Origin: Anaerolineales bacterium
Lineage (GTDB): Bacteria > Chloroflexota > Anaerolineae > Anaerolineales > UBA6663
Direction of reading: 5' to 3'
NCBI GenBank assembly: GCA_017999235.1
Contig: JAGOBN010000216.1
Span: forward strand, 1-6,945
DNA: 6,945 nt
The notes under the pieces are model-generated. The model did no database searches. It saw nothing but the letters and a program-made list of their open reading frames with translations, and was not told the DNA's origin. Both the position numbers and the translations under genes were made by a program. Below, piece after piece: positions 1 to 5,565 of this stretch; positions within the stretch are counted from its first letter, which is position 1; each line of letters starts with the position of its first letter.

Positions 1-51
1 GCCCTGCGCGCGGCCACCCTGGTGCCGGTCTTGGCGCTTAAATATGAGTAG
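1..51 (+). CDS. C-terminal end of an upstream gene (partial, unidentified)
   Basis: Frame 1 is open from the window edge and ends at TAG (49-51), reading ALRAATLVPVLALKYE. Most codons end in G or C, as in the true genes here. The competing frame 3 (stop at 39-41) has many codons ending in T, so frame 1 is the better candidate. Sixteen residues are too few to identify a family. The hydrophobic stretch could belong to a membrane or a buried C-terminal segment. The stop lies 34 bp before the kinase start, so the two genes may be neighbours in one direction of transcription. Confidence 0.4.
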   Translation, partial: ALRAATLVPVLALKYE

Positions 52-68
52 GCGCGGCGCCCGCCGGC

Positions 69-77
69 TGGTAGACT
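69..77 (+). promoter_or_regulatory. Extended -10 box, probable leaderless promoter of the kinase gene
   Basis: TGGTAGACT occupies 69-77: a TGn extension followed by TAGACT (consensus TATAAT). It ends 8 bp before the ATG at 86, so transcription would start at or within a few bases of the start codon. No Shine-Dalgarno lies before the ATG, which fits a leaderless message. No good -35 is seen. The same TGGTAnnnT form precedes pdxS at 1921-1929. Confidence 0.45.
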
Positions 78-85
78 CGGACGCT

Positions 86-766
86 ATGGCCAAACATCTC
101 GTCCTCGTGGCCGGCAATATCGGGGCCGGCAAAACCTCCCTGACCGAACGCCTGGGCGCGCGCCTGGGCTGGCGCACCGCTTTTGAGTCGGTGTCCGACA
201 ACCCCTATCTGGCCGAGTTCTACGCCGACATGCGCCAGTGGTCCTTCCACCTGCAGGTGTTCTTCCTGGGCCACCGCGCCCGGCAGCATCTGGAACTGGC
301 CCAGGACCCGCGCTCCGCCATCGCGGACCGCAGCATTTACGAGGACGCCCACATCTTCGCCCGCGCCCTGCACCATCTGGGCAACCTGAATGAGCGGGAT
401 TACCAATCCTATCGGGCGGTGTTTGAGCTGGTGATGGCCGGCCTGCCGCGCCCCGATCTGCTGCTCTACCTGCGCGCGCCGGTGCCGATGCTGATCGACC
501 GCATCCGCAGCCGCGGGCGCGGTATTGAGAGCGGCATCACGGCCGAGTATTTGTCCCTGCTGGACTCGTTTTACGAGGACTGGCTGCGGGCGTTCAACCT
601 GTGTCCCGTGCTCACCATCCACACTGAAGACCTGGATTTCGTCCACAAGCCCCGGCACCTGGATGTGGTCGTCGAGCGTATTCAGACCCGGCTGGCCGGC
701 CAGGAGACCGTGGTCTTCCCGCCGGATGACGCCGCGCCAGCCCAACCAAGCTCCTCCATCCTGTAG
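86..766 (+). CDS. Deoxynucleoside kinase (dGK/dAK/dCK family)
   Basis: This cytosolic salvage enzyme (226 aa) transfers phosphate from ATP to the 5'-OH of a deoxynucleoside. Visible motifs are the P-loop GNIGAGKT (residues 10-17), the substrate-pocket Glu34 followed by SDNPYL, a W52-SFHLQ57-FF stretch matching the base-binding Trp/Gln region of this family, the DRS motif (81-83), and an arginine-rich LID (RSRGRGIESGI, near 135-145). From memory, the pattern FE-x3-DNPYL-x2-FY-x2-M-x2-WSF closely resembles Bacillus deoxyguanosine kinase, which has DYH where this protein has DRS. Substrate preference (dGuo, dAdo or dCyd) cannot be read from the sequence. I chose ATG 86 over ATG 44 because the homologous region begins a few residues before the P-loop and the promoter-like box lies between them. 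The last 15 or so residues are Pro/Ala/Ser-rich and probably disordered. Confidence 0.9.
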   Translation: MAKHLVLVAGNIGAGKTSLTERLGARLGWRTAFESVSDNPYLAEFYADMRQWSFHLQVFFLGHRARQHLELAQDPRSAIADRSIYEDAHIFARALHHLGNLNERDYQSYRAVFELVMAGLPRPDLLLYLRAPVPMLIDRIRSRGRGIESGITAEYLSLLDSFYEDWLRAFNLCPVLTIHTEDLDFVHKPRHLDVVVERIQTRLAGQETVVFPPDDAAPAQPSSSIL

Positions 767-778
767 CGGCAATTCCAG

Positions 779-786
779 CACAATAT
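779..786 (+). promoter_or_regulatory. Possible weak -10 element before the zinc-ribbon gene
   Basis: CACAATAT sits 5 bp before the ATG at 792 and could serve as a -10 (CACAAT, 779-784) for a leaderless or near-leaderless transcript, as proposed for the kinase gene. It has no TGn extension and no clear -35. Alternatively the gene is simply co-transcribed with the kinase, which ends 25 bp upstream, with the GGGGG at 787-791 acting as a poor ribosome-binding site. Confidence 0.2.
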
Positions 787-791
787 GGGGG

Positions 792-1838
792 ATGATCACG
801 CCGCTAACCCCCATTCCCCCAGCTTGGGCCGACCAAGGCCACTGTCCGCTGTGCGGCGCGTCGCCGCTTCAGGCCGCGTCCGACCACCTGATCTGCCCGC
901 ATTGCGGCACGGCGTTTGAGGTGGAGGCCGGCGGGCCGCGGCTCCGGTTAGTGCACCTGCCGGCGGCGCTGCACGCTGAACCGGATGGCGTCTGGCGTTC
1001 GGCCGCCGACACCCGCGCCTGGGCGCGCGGCCTCCTCCAAGCGGCCCAGGCGATCCGCCTGACGCCGCCGGCGGCGCCTCCTTGTGCTGAAGTCCCCCCA
1101 CCGGCCGCCGATCCCGCGCCAGCCGCCGCCGATCCCGCGCCGGCGCCGGCGGAAGCCCTGGCCCGCGCCCAACAGTTGCTGAGCCTGCGCCATACACCCG
1201 CGCAAATCCAGGTCATCCTGGAACGTTCCCCGGAATGGACGCCGGCGCAGATTCAAGCGGTTATGGCCGCCATTCAGGCGCTGGATGCCCAGGCCCGCGC
1301 CCGCCAAGGGCGGGCGCTGCGCCTCAGCCTGAGTGTGGGGCTGGGGCTGACCCTGCTCCTGGCCGTCGTGGTCGCGCTGGCCTGGCCGCGCGCCGCGCCA
1401 GATCCGACCTCGGCCGCTGGCCCCCAGCCGACTTCCGCCTTGGCGGGGGCGCCCACGGTGGTGGTCAGCAACTTGCCCGTCGCGCTCCAAACGCTCCTCC
1501 CGCCGGGCGTCCAACTGATCAATCCAACACCCGTCATCCGGCGCGGCGCCAGCGCCGGCCCAACCACTGGCGCGCCCGGCGCCAGCGCGAACGCGCCCAC
1601 CGCCTGCCCGGTTACCGCCGCGGCGGCCGCCGACCTGTTCGGCGGCGAGGTCAAGGCCTGGCGTTACGACGACACCACCCGCGGGTGGATGATGTTCACG
1701 CCGGAACTGGTAACCGTGCGGGTGCCGGCCGGCATGGTGGCTGGCTATATGGAAATTGGCCAGAGCTTAAACATGACCCAGGTGGCCGGGCCGGCCGAGA
1801 TCAGCGGCGTGAACATGCTCGTCATCAGCTGCGAATAA
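792..1838 (+). CDS. Zinc-ribbon, single-pass membrane protein of unknown function
   Basis: I do not recognise this 348-aa protein as a named family. In order it shows a zinc ribbon CPLC-x13-CPHC (Cys18, 21, 35, 38); a conserved-looking segment to about residue 90; a Pro/Ala/Asp-rich linker (92-121) with a 7-residue tandem repeat; a short helical stretch (123-166) with TPAQIQ twice, 15 residues apart; one membrane segment (about 178-198) followed by PR; a low-complexity Ala/Pro/Thr/Gly region (about 199-271); and a C-terminal domain (272-348) rich in beta-prone runs such as LVTVRVPAG. That domain begins and ends with Cys (272 and 347), which could form a disulfide outside the cell. The predicted topology is zinc ribbon inside and C-terminal domain outside. 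The frame stays open upstream to 525, but that part overlaps the kinase gene, so ATG 792 is the sensible start. A terminator follows at 1858. Confidence 0.75.
   Translation: MITPLTPIPPAWADQGHCPLCGASPLQAASDHLICPHCGTAFEVEAGGPRLRLVHLPAALHAEPDGVWRSAADTRAWARGLLQAAQAIRLTPPAAPPCAEVPPPAADPAPAAADPAPAPAEALARAQQLLSLRHTPAQIQVILERSPEWTPAQIQAVMAAIQALDAQARARQGRALRLSLSVGLGLTLLLAVVVALAWPRAAPDPTSAAGPQPTSALAGAPTVVVSNLPVALQTLLPPGVQLINPTPVIRRGASAGPTTGAPGASANAPTACPVTAAAAADLFGGEVKAWRYDDTTRGWMMFTPELVTVRVPAGMVAGYMEIGQSLNMTQVAGPAEISGVNMLVISCE
1104..1141 (+). repeat. 21-bp tandem repeat inside a Pro/Ala linker codon run
   Basis: A 17-bp stretch (1104-1120) recurs exactly at 1125-1141, a 21-bp period that keeps the reading frame and encodes two ADPAPA-type units in the linker of the zinc-ribbon protein. 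It looks like slippage expansion in a disordered linker rather than a regulatory repeat. Confidence 0.6.
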
Positions 1839-1857
1839 ACGCCGGCCGTCCGCCGCC

Positions 1858-1891
1858 GACACCCGGGCCGGGGCCTGGGTGTCTTTCATTT
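1858..1891 (+). terminator. Rho-independent terminator after the zinc-ribbon gene
   Basis: GACACCCGGG (1858-1867) pairs with CCTGGGTGTC (1874-1883), ten pairs including one G-U, around a 6-nt loop. TTTCATTT follows directly. It lies 19 bp past the stop codon and separates the zinc-ribbon gene from the pdxST promoter. Confidence 0.75.
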
Positions 1892-1920
1892 AAGGCGCCG
1901 GCGCTCCAGGCGAATCGGAG

Positions 1921-1929
1921 TGGTAAAAT
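1921..1929 (+). promoter_or_regulatory. Extended -10 promoter of pdxST
   Basis: TGGTAAAAT (1921-1929) is a TGn-extended -10 (TAAAAT). It lies between the upstream terminator and the pdxS start and would give a leader of roughly 25 nt. No convincing -35 is present, which is tolerable for extended -10 promoters. No MocR-type operator is obvious. Confidence 0.6.
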
Positions 1930-1947
1930 CAGATTGACAGCGCTTTC

Positions 1948-1953
1948 AAGGAG
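1948..1953 (+). promoter_or_regulatory. Ribosome-binding site of pdxS
   Basis: AAGGAG lies 6 nt before the ATG at 1960. It is the only textbook Shine-Dalgarno in the window, and it fixes the pdxS start over the internal ATG at 2041. Confidence 0.75.
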
Positions 1954-1959
1954 AAACCT

Positions 1960-2880
1960 ATGGACAACACCACGAACCCGGGGGCCAACGGCGCGGCCGC
2001 CGCGACGGGCACGCTGGCCGTCAAGCGCGGCCTCGCGCAAATGCTGAAGGGCGGCGTGATCATGGACGTCGTCACGCCCGCGCAGGCCAAGATCGCCGAG
2101 GACGCCGGCGCCTGCGCCGTGATGGCGCTGGAGCGCGTGCCGGCCGACATCCGCGCCGACGGCGGCGTGGCGCGCATGAGCGACCCGGAGGTGATCCTCA
2201 AGATCATGGACGCCGTCACCATCCCAGTGATGGCCAAATGCCGGATCGGCCACTTCGTCGAGGCCCAGGTGCTGGAGGCGCTCGGCATCGACTACATCGA
2301 CGAATCCGAGGTCCTCACCCCAGCCGACGAGCAGCACCACGTCAACAAACATGATTTCAAAGTGCCGTTTGTGTGCGGGTGCCGCAACTTGGGTGAGGCC
2401 CTGCGGCGCGTGGCCGAGGGCGCGGCCATGATGCGCACCAAGGGCGAGGCCGGCACCGGCGACGTGGTGGAAGCCGTGCGCCACGCCCGCGCCGTGCTGG
2501 GCGATATCCGCCGGCTGCAGACGATGGCGGAGGAAGAGCTGTTTACCTTCGCTAAAGAGCTCGGCGCGCCGTACAGCCTGGTCAAGGAAACCCGCGACCT
2601 GGGGCGCTTGCCGGTGGTCAACTTCGCGGCCGGCGGCATCGCCACCCCCGCCGACGCGGCGCTGATGATGCAGCTCGGCGTGGACGGCGTTTTCGTCGGG
2701 TCCGGCATCTTCAAATCCGGCGATCCCGCCAAGCGCGCCAAGGCCATCGTGGAGGCCACCACCCACTACCGCGACGCCAAGATCATCGCCGAAGTCAGCC
2801 GCAACCTGGGCGAGCCGATGGTCGGCCGCACGGCGGCGTCTCTGCCGGAATCCGAGCAGCTGGCCGTCCGGGGCTGGTAA
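1960..2880 (+). CDS. pdxS: Pyridoxal 5'-phosphate synthase, synthase subunit PdxS
   Basis: This 306-aa (beta/alpha)8-barrel enzyme makes pyridoxal 5'-phosphate from ribose 5-phosphate, glyceraldehyde 3-phosphate and ammonia supplied by PdxT. Family landmarks are GGVIMDV with Asp36, [19 protein letters not shown] (55-73), [10 protein letters not shown] with Lys93, [34 protein letters not shown] with Lys161, and the phosphate-binding FAAGG and [10 protein letters not shown]. Asp36, Lys93 and Lys161 match Bacillus subtilis Asp24, Lys81 and Lys149 with a constant offset of 12, so the catalytic lysines are intact. The extra 12 or so residues are a low-complexity N-terminal tail ([13 protein letters not shown]). 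The protein ends in RGW, like the B. subtilis enzyme. Bacterial PdxS typically assembles as a dodecamer capped by PdxT. Start choice is supported by AAGGAG at 1948. pdxT follows 54 bp downstream. Confidence 0.97.
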   Translation: MDNTTNPGANGAAAATGTLAVKRGLAQMLKGGVIMDVVTPAQAKIAEDAGACAVMALERVPADIRADGGVARMSDPEVILKIMDAVTIPVMAKCRIGHFVEAQVLEALGIDYIDESEVLTPADEQHHVNKHDFKVPFVCGCRNLGEALRRVAEGAAMMRTKGEAGTGDVVEAVRHARAVLGDIRRLQTMAEEELFTFAKELGAPYSLVKETRDLGRLPVVNFAAGGIATPADAALMMQLGVDGVFVGSGIFKSGDPAKRAKAIVEATTHYRDAKIIAEVSRNLGEPMVGRTAASLPESEQLAVRGW

Positions 2881-2897
2881 GGTCCGCGGCACCACGG

Positions 2898-2913
2898 CGG
2901 CCGACAGCGGCCG
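2898..2913 (+). other. Small hairpin in the pdxS-pdxT gap
   Basis: CGGCCG (2898-2903) and CGGCCG (2908-2913) can pair around an ACAG loop. The gap has no Shine-Dalgarno for pdxT. The hairpin has no T-run and is short, so it may be a chance product of G+C-rich sequence or may adjust pdxT translation relative to pdxS. Confidence 0.3.
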
Positions 2914-2934
2914 GCTTCCGCCATCCCGGGTCCC

Positions 2935-3510
2935 ATGCAAATTGGTGTTCTCGCTCTCCAAGGCGCCTTCGCCGAACACGCGGCCGCCCTGCGCCGCATC
3001 GGCGCCCGGGCCGTTGAGGTGCGCCTGCCGCGCGATCTGATCGACCTGGCCGGCCTGATCATCCCCGGCGGCGAATCCACCACCATCGGCAAGCTGGCGG
3101 TGACGTTCGGCTTGCTGGAGCCGCTGCGCGCGTTTGCGGCCAGCCGGCCGGTGTGGGGGACCTGCGCGGGCGCGATCTTCCTTTCCCAGGACGCGCGCCG
3201 GGATCAGCCCCTGCTGGGCGTGATGGCCATCACGGTGGCGCGCAACGCCTTTGGCCGGCAGGTGGACAGCTTTGAAGTGGCGCTGCCCGTGCCGGCGCTG
3301 GCCGGCGGCGCCGCCCAGCCCTTCCCGGCGGTCTTCATCCGCGCCCCGCTGATCGAGAGCGTCGGGGCCGGCGTGCAGGTGCTGGCGCAATTGCCGGACG
3401 GCCGGATCGTGGCCGCGCAGCAGGGCCAGCTGCTGGCTACCTCCTTTCACCCCGAGCTGACGGGCGACGACCGCTTTCACCGCTATTTCCTGAAACTGGC
3501 CGGCGTCTGA
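2935..3510 (+). CDS. pdxT: Pyridoxal 5'-phosphate synthase, glutaminase subunit PdxT
   Basis: This 191-aa class I glutamine amidotransferase hydrolyses glutamine and channels the ammonia into PdxS. The start MQIGVLALQGAF is the usual PdxT N-terminus. The oxyanion/substrate strand PGGESTTIGKL is at 44-54, the nucleophile lies in WGTCAGAIFL (Cys77), and the other triad members are in SFHPELT (His172, Glu174). The order and spacing match B. subtilis Cys79/His170/Glu172, and the length is normal. No ribosome-binding site is visible upstream, so translation probably depends on the pdxS transcript or on a weakly structured start. A strong hairpin closes the unit at 3543-3575. Confidence 0.96.
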   Translation: MQIGVLALQGAFAEHAAALRRIGARAVEVRLPRDLIDLAGLIIPGGESTTIGKLAVTFGLLEPLRAFAASRPVWGTCAGAIFLSQDARRDQPLLGVMAITVARNAFGRQVDSFEVALPVPALAGGAAQPFPAVFIRAPLIESVGAGVQVLAQLPDGRIVAAQQGQLLATSFHPELTGDDRFHRYFLKLAGV

Positions 3511-3542
3511 GGCCGGCGCTTTCTTCCCGACCCGAATTAAAC

Positions 3543-3575
3543 TGCAGCGGGCAGGCCAATGGCCTGCCCGTTGCG
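3543..3575 (+). terminator. Long hairpin after pdxT, probable terminator
   Basis: CGGGCAGGCC (3548-3557) and GGCCTGCCCG (3561-3570) form a perfect 10-bp stem around AAT. The stem can be lengthened by five more pairs, including two wobbles, to 3543/3575. The hairpin starts 32 bp after the pdxT stop. Only TT follows the core stem, so it may act as a transcript-end stabiliser or a terminator without a U-run rather than a classic rho-independent site. Confidence 0.55.
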
Positions 3576-3750
3576 CGCCCTAGGAGAGGCGCGGAGGAAA
3601 GAAGGGGGCCAAGCGGCCGGTGTGGCCGGACCACTCAGCGCACCGGATGTGCCGTCATCCGGTTCAGAAGCCCGGGGAGGGCGTCTGGGTTGGACCAGTT
3701 AAACCAGCCCAACTTGGGTTAGTATCGTGGAATTGAGTTAAGCCATCATC
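3576..3750 (+). other. Structured leader-like region upstream of the ABC exporter genes
   Basis: No long gene is seen here. It starts with a purine-rich tract (3584-3608) and then carries successive possible stem-loops: 3614-3628 (5 bp), 3642-3663 (perfect 8 bp, ACCGGATG/CATCCGGT, 6-nt loop), 3670-3682 (4 bp) and 3685-3698 (4 bp), followed by the near-palindrome CCCAAcTTGGG at 3708-3718. A small frame, ATG 3647 to TGA 3736 (29 aa), runs through it with its start codon inside the 8-bp stem. A 5' leader with regulatory folding is possible, but the shorter stems could arise by chance. Confidence 0.35.
3720..3725 (+). promoter_or_regulatory. Possible -10 element (TAGTAT) of the ABC operon
   Basis: TAGTAT lies directly after the CCCAAcTTGGG near-palindrome (3708-3718), which could be an operator for a repressor. 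The TGn extension seen at the other two promoters is missing and no -35 is spaced correctly, so support is weak. Confidence 0.2.
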
Positions 3751-3793
3751 ATGCCGCCGCCTGATTTTGCCTCCATACAAAGTCTTACACCTT

Positions 3794-5560
3794 ATGTCGT
3801 TAGTTGAATTCTCAGTCAAAGACATTCAGCCGGGGGATCGGCGCTCGCCGGTAGCCTGGGTGCGCTCCCACGCCGTCCGCCACCGCTGGGCTCTAGCGGC
3901 CCTGTTTTCCGGCGCCTTCTTCAACGCCGCCTTAGCGGCCGCGATCCCGGCCCTGGTGGGCCTAGCGTACAATCTCATCCTGGCGCCGCAGCCGGATTAT
4001 CAGGCCTTGCTGTATGCCGCCCTGTGGATCGCGGCTTCGCAGGTGGTCCGCTCCGTGTGGCAGCTGGGCCGCAACTTCAGCGCCGAGCTGATCGGCCAAC
4101 GCCTGGAGCGCGACGCGCGCGCCGAGCTTTACGCCAGTCTGCTGGGCAAGAGCATGACCTTTCACAGCCTGCGCCCGGTGGGCGAGATCATGGCCCGCGC
4201 CACCAATGACGTGCGCGAGCTAAACCTGATGCTCAACCCCGGCATCAACCTGGTGGTCGGATCGGGCAATTTTCTGTTGATGCCCGTCCTCGTGGCGCCC
4301 ACCCTCCACCCCCAGTTGATCGCGGTGCCGCTGCTGTTTCTGGTGGCGTATTTCTGGGCGGTGCGCGGCTTCCTGCGGGAGCTGCAGCCGGTGACCGAGC
4401 ACGTGCGCCAATCCTTTGGCGTGATGAACGCCGGCCTGGAGGAGGCGCTGGAAGGCATTGAGACCGTCAAAGGCGCGGCCCGCGAGCCAAGCGAGGTGGA
4501 GCGCTTTGAGGCCAACGCCCACGCGTACCGGCAGGCCTACGTGCGCCAGGGCCAGATCGAAGCGCGCTTCCTGCCGATGCTGTTCCTGGCGCTGGCCCAG
4601 GCCTTTGGGTTCCTGCACGCGCTGCTGCTCTTTCAAGCCGGCGCCATCAACGCCGGCCAGGTGGTGTCGTTCAACATCCTGATCCTGCTGTTCGGCTTCC
4701 CCACTTTTGTGTCCTTGCAGGCTTACTCCCAGCTCTCCTCCGGCCTGGCCAGCGGCCGGCGCATCCTGGAGCTGATCAACACCGAGACGGAGCTGGACCA
4801 CAACCCGGCCGGCCACGCGGCGCCGATGCGCGGCGCGGTGACCTTTGACCAGGTCACCTTCGGCTACACGGCCGGCGAGCCGGTGCTGCAAGACATCTCT
4901 TTCACCGTCCAGCCCGGCCAGACCGTGGCGGTGGTGGGGCAGACCGGGGCCGGCAAGACCAGCCTGATCCGGCTGATCAACCGCACGTATGACGCCGGCG
5001 GCGGCCGCGTGCTGGTGGACGGCGTGGACGTGCGCGCCTGGGACCTGGCGGCGCTGCGCCGGCAGATCAGCATCATCGAGCAGGATATCTTCTTGTTCTC
5101 GCGCTCCATCGCCGAGAACATCGCCTTCGGCAAGCCGGAGGCCACGCCGGCTGAGATCGAGCAGGCCGCCCGCGCCGCGCAGGCCCATGACTTCATCCAA
5201 GCCTTTAAGGACGGCTACGCCACCACCATTGGCGAGCGCGGCGTGATGCTCTCCGGCGGCCAGCGGCAGCGCCTGGCCCTGGCGCGCGCCTTTCTCACCG
5301 ATCCGCGCCTGCTGATCCTGGATGACTCGACCTCGGCCATCGACAGCGCCACCGAGGACCAGATCCAGCGCGCCATCTTCCGCGCCGCCGCCGGCCGCAC
5401 CACCTTCCTCATCACCCACCGCCTCTCGCAGATCCGCTGGGCGGATGTGATCCTGGTGCTGCGGCGCGGCCGGATCGTGGCCAGCGGCCCGCACGCGGCG
5501 TTGATGGAGACCAGCGACGCCTACCGGCGCATCTTCGCCCGGTATGAGAGCGGGCGGTAA
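3794..5560 (+). CDS. ABC exporter half-transporter, degenerate-site subunit (BmrC/LmrC/TM287-like)
   Basis: This is a fused membrane domain and ATPase of 588 aa counted from ATG 3794. Six membrane segments are likely (about 32-60, 71-89, 152-170, 173-193, 260-281, 286-307). The nucleotide-binding domain then shows A-loop Tyr358, Walker A GQTGAGKT (382-389, Lys388), Q-loop Gln430, signature LSGGQ (486-490), Walker B LLILDD ending Asp510-Asp511, D-loop SAID and switch His542. Asp511 stands where the catalytic Glu is normally found; this change marks the weakly hydrolysing site of heterodimeric exporters. Its own signature is canonical, so it can complete the partner's active site. The substrate is unknown; drugs, lipids or peptides are all possible. 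The partner gene begins 5 bp after the stop. The start is uncertain: TTG 3767 would add 9 residues, and neither start has a Shine-Dalgarno. Confidence 0.9.
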   Translation: MSLVEFSVKDIQPGDRRSPVAWVRSHAVRHRWALAALFSGAFFNAALAAAIPALVGLAYNLILAPQPDYQALLYAALWIAASQVVRSVWQLGRNFSAELIGQRLERDARAELYASLLGKSMTFHSLRPVGEIMARATNDVRELNLMLNPGINLVVGSGNFLLMPVLVAPTLHPQLIAVPLLFLVAYFWAVRGFLRELQPVTEHVRQSFGVMNAGLEEALEGIETVKGAAREPSEVERFEANAHAYRQAYVRQGQIEARFLPMLFLALAQAFGFLHALLLFQAGAINAGQVVSFNILILLFGFPTFVSLQAYSQLSSGLASGRRILELINTETELDHNPAGHAAPMRGAVTFDQVTFGYTAGEPVLQDISFTVQPGQTVAVVGQTGAGKTSLIRLINRTYDAGGGRVLVDGVDVRAWDLAALRRQISIIEQDIFLFSRSIAENIAFGKPEATPAEIEQAARAAQAHDFIQAFKDGYATTIGERGVMLSGGQRQRLALARAFLTDPRLLILDDSTSAIDSATEDQIQRAIFRAAAGRTTFLITHRLSQIRWADVILVLRRGRIVASGPHAALMETSDAYRRIFARYESGR

Positions 5561-5565
5561 CGGCC

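Noticed and set aside
38..814. 258-codon minus-strand frame over the kinase gene
   Set aside because: It is an antisense shadow of a gene with clear P-loop and DRS motifs; its composition is biased and shows no family motif.
1934..1939. TTGACA resembling a perfect -35 box upstream of pdxS
   Set aside because: No -10 lies 16-18 bp downstream; that stretch holds the ribosome-binding site and start codon. The extended -10 at 1921-1929 fits better.
1235..2047. 270-codon + frame running from the zinc-ribbon gene into pdxS
   Set aside because: It is Arg/Gly/Pro-rich, out of frame with both genes, and crosses the terminator and promoter between them.
1825..3480. 551-codon open frame on the minus strand opposite pdxS and pdxT
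   Set aside because: It covers two unmistakable + strand genes with intact catalytic residues. The antisense product is a low-complexity His/Gly/Ala/Arg string typical of the complement of G+C-rich codons.
3620..3736. 38-codon GTG-started frame between pdxT and the ABC genes as a real small gene
   Set aside because: The nearest purine-rich Shine-Dalgarno-like sequence is too far upstream, and the product shows no domain or clear codon bias. It is kept only as a possible leader-peptide region starting at 3647.
4220..5494. 424-codon minus-strand frame over the first ABC gene
   Set aside because: It is the complement of the exporter ATPase and membrane coding sequence and has no recognisable motif or initiation signal.
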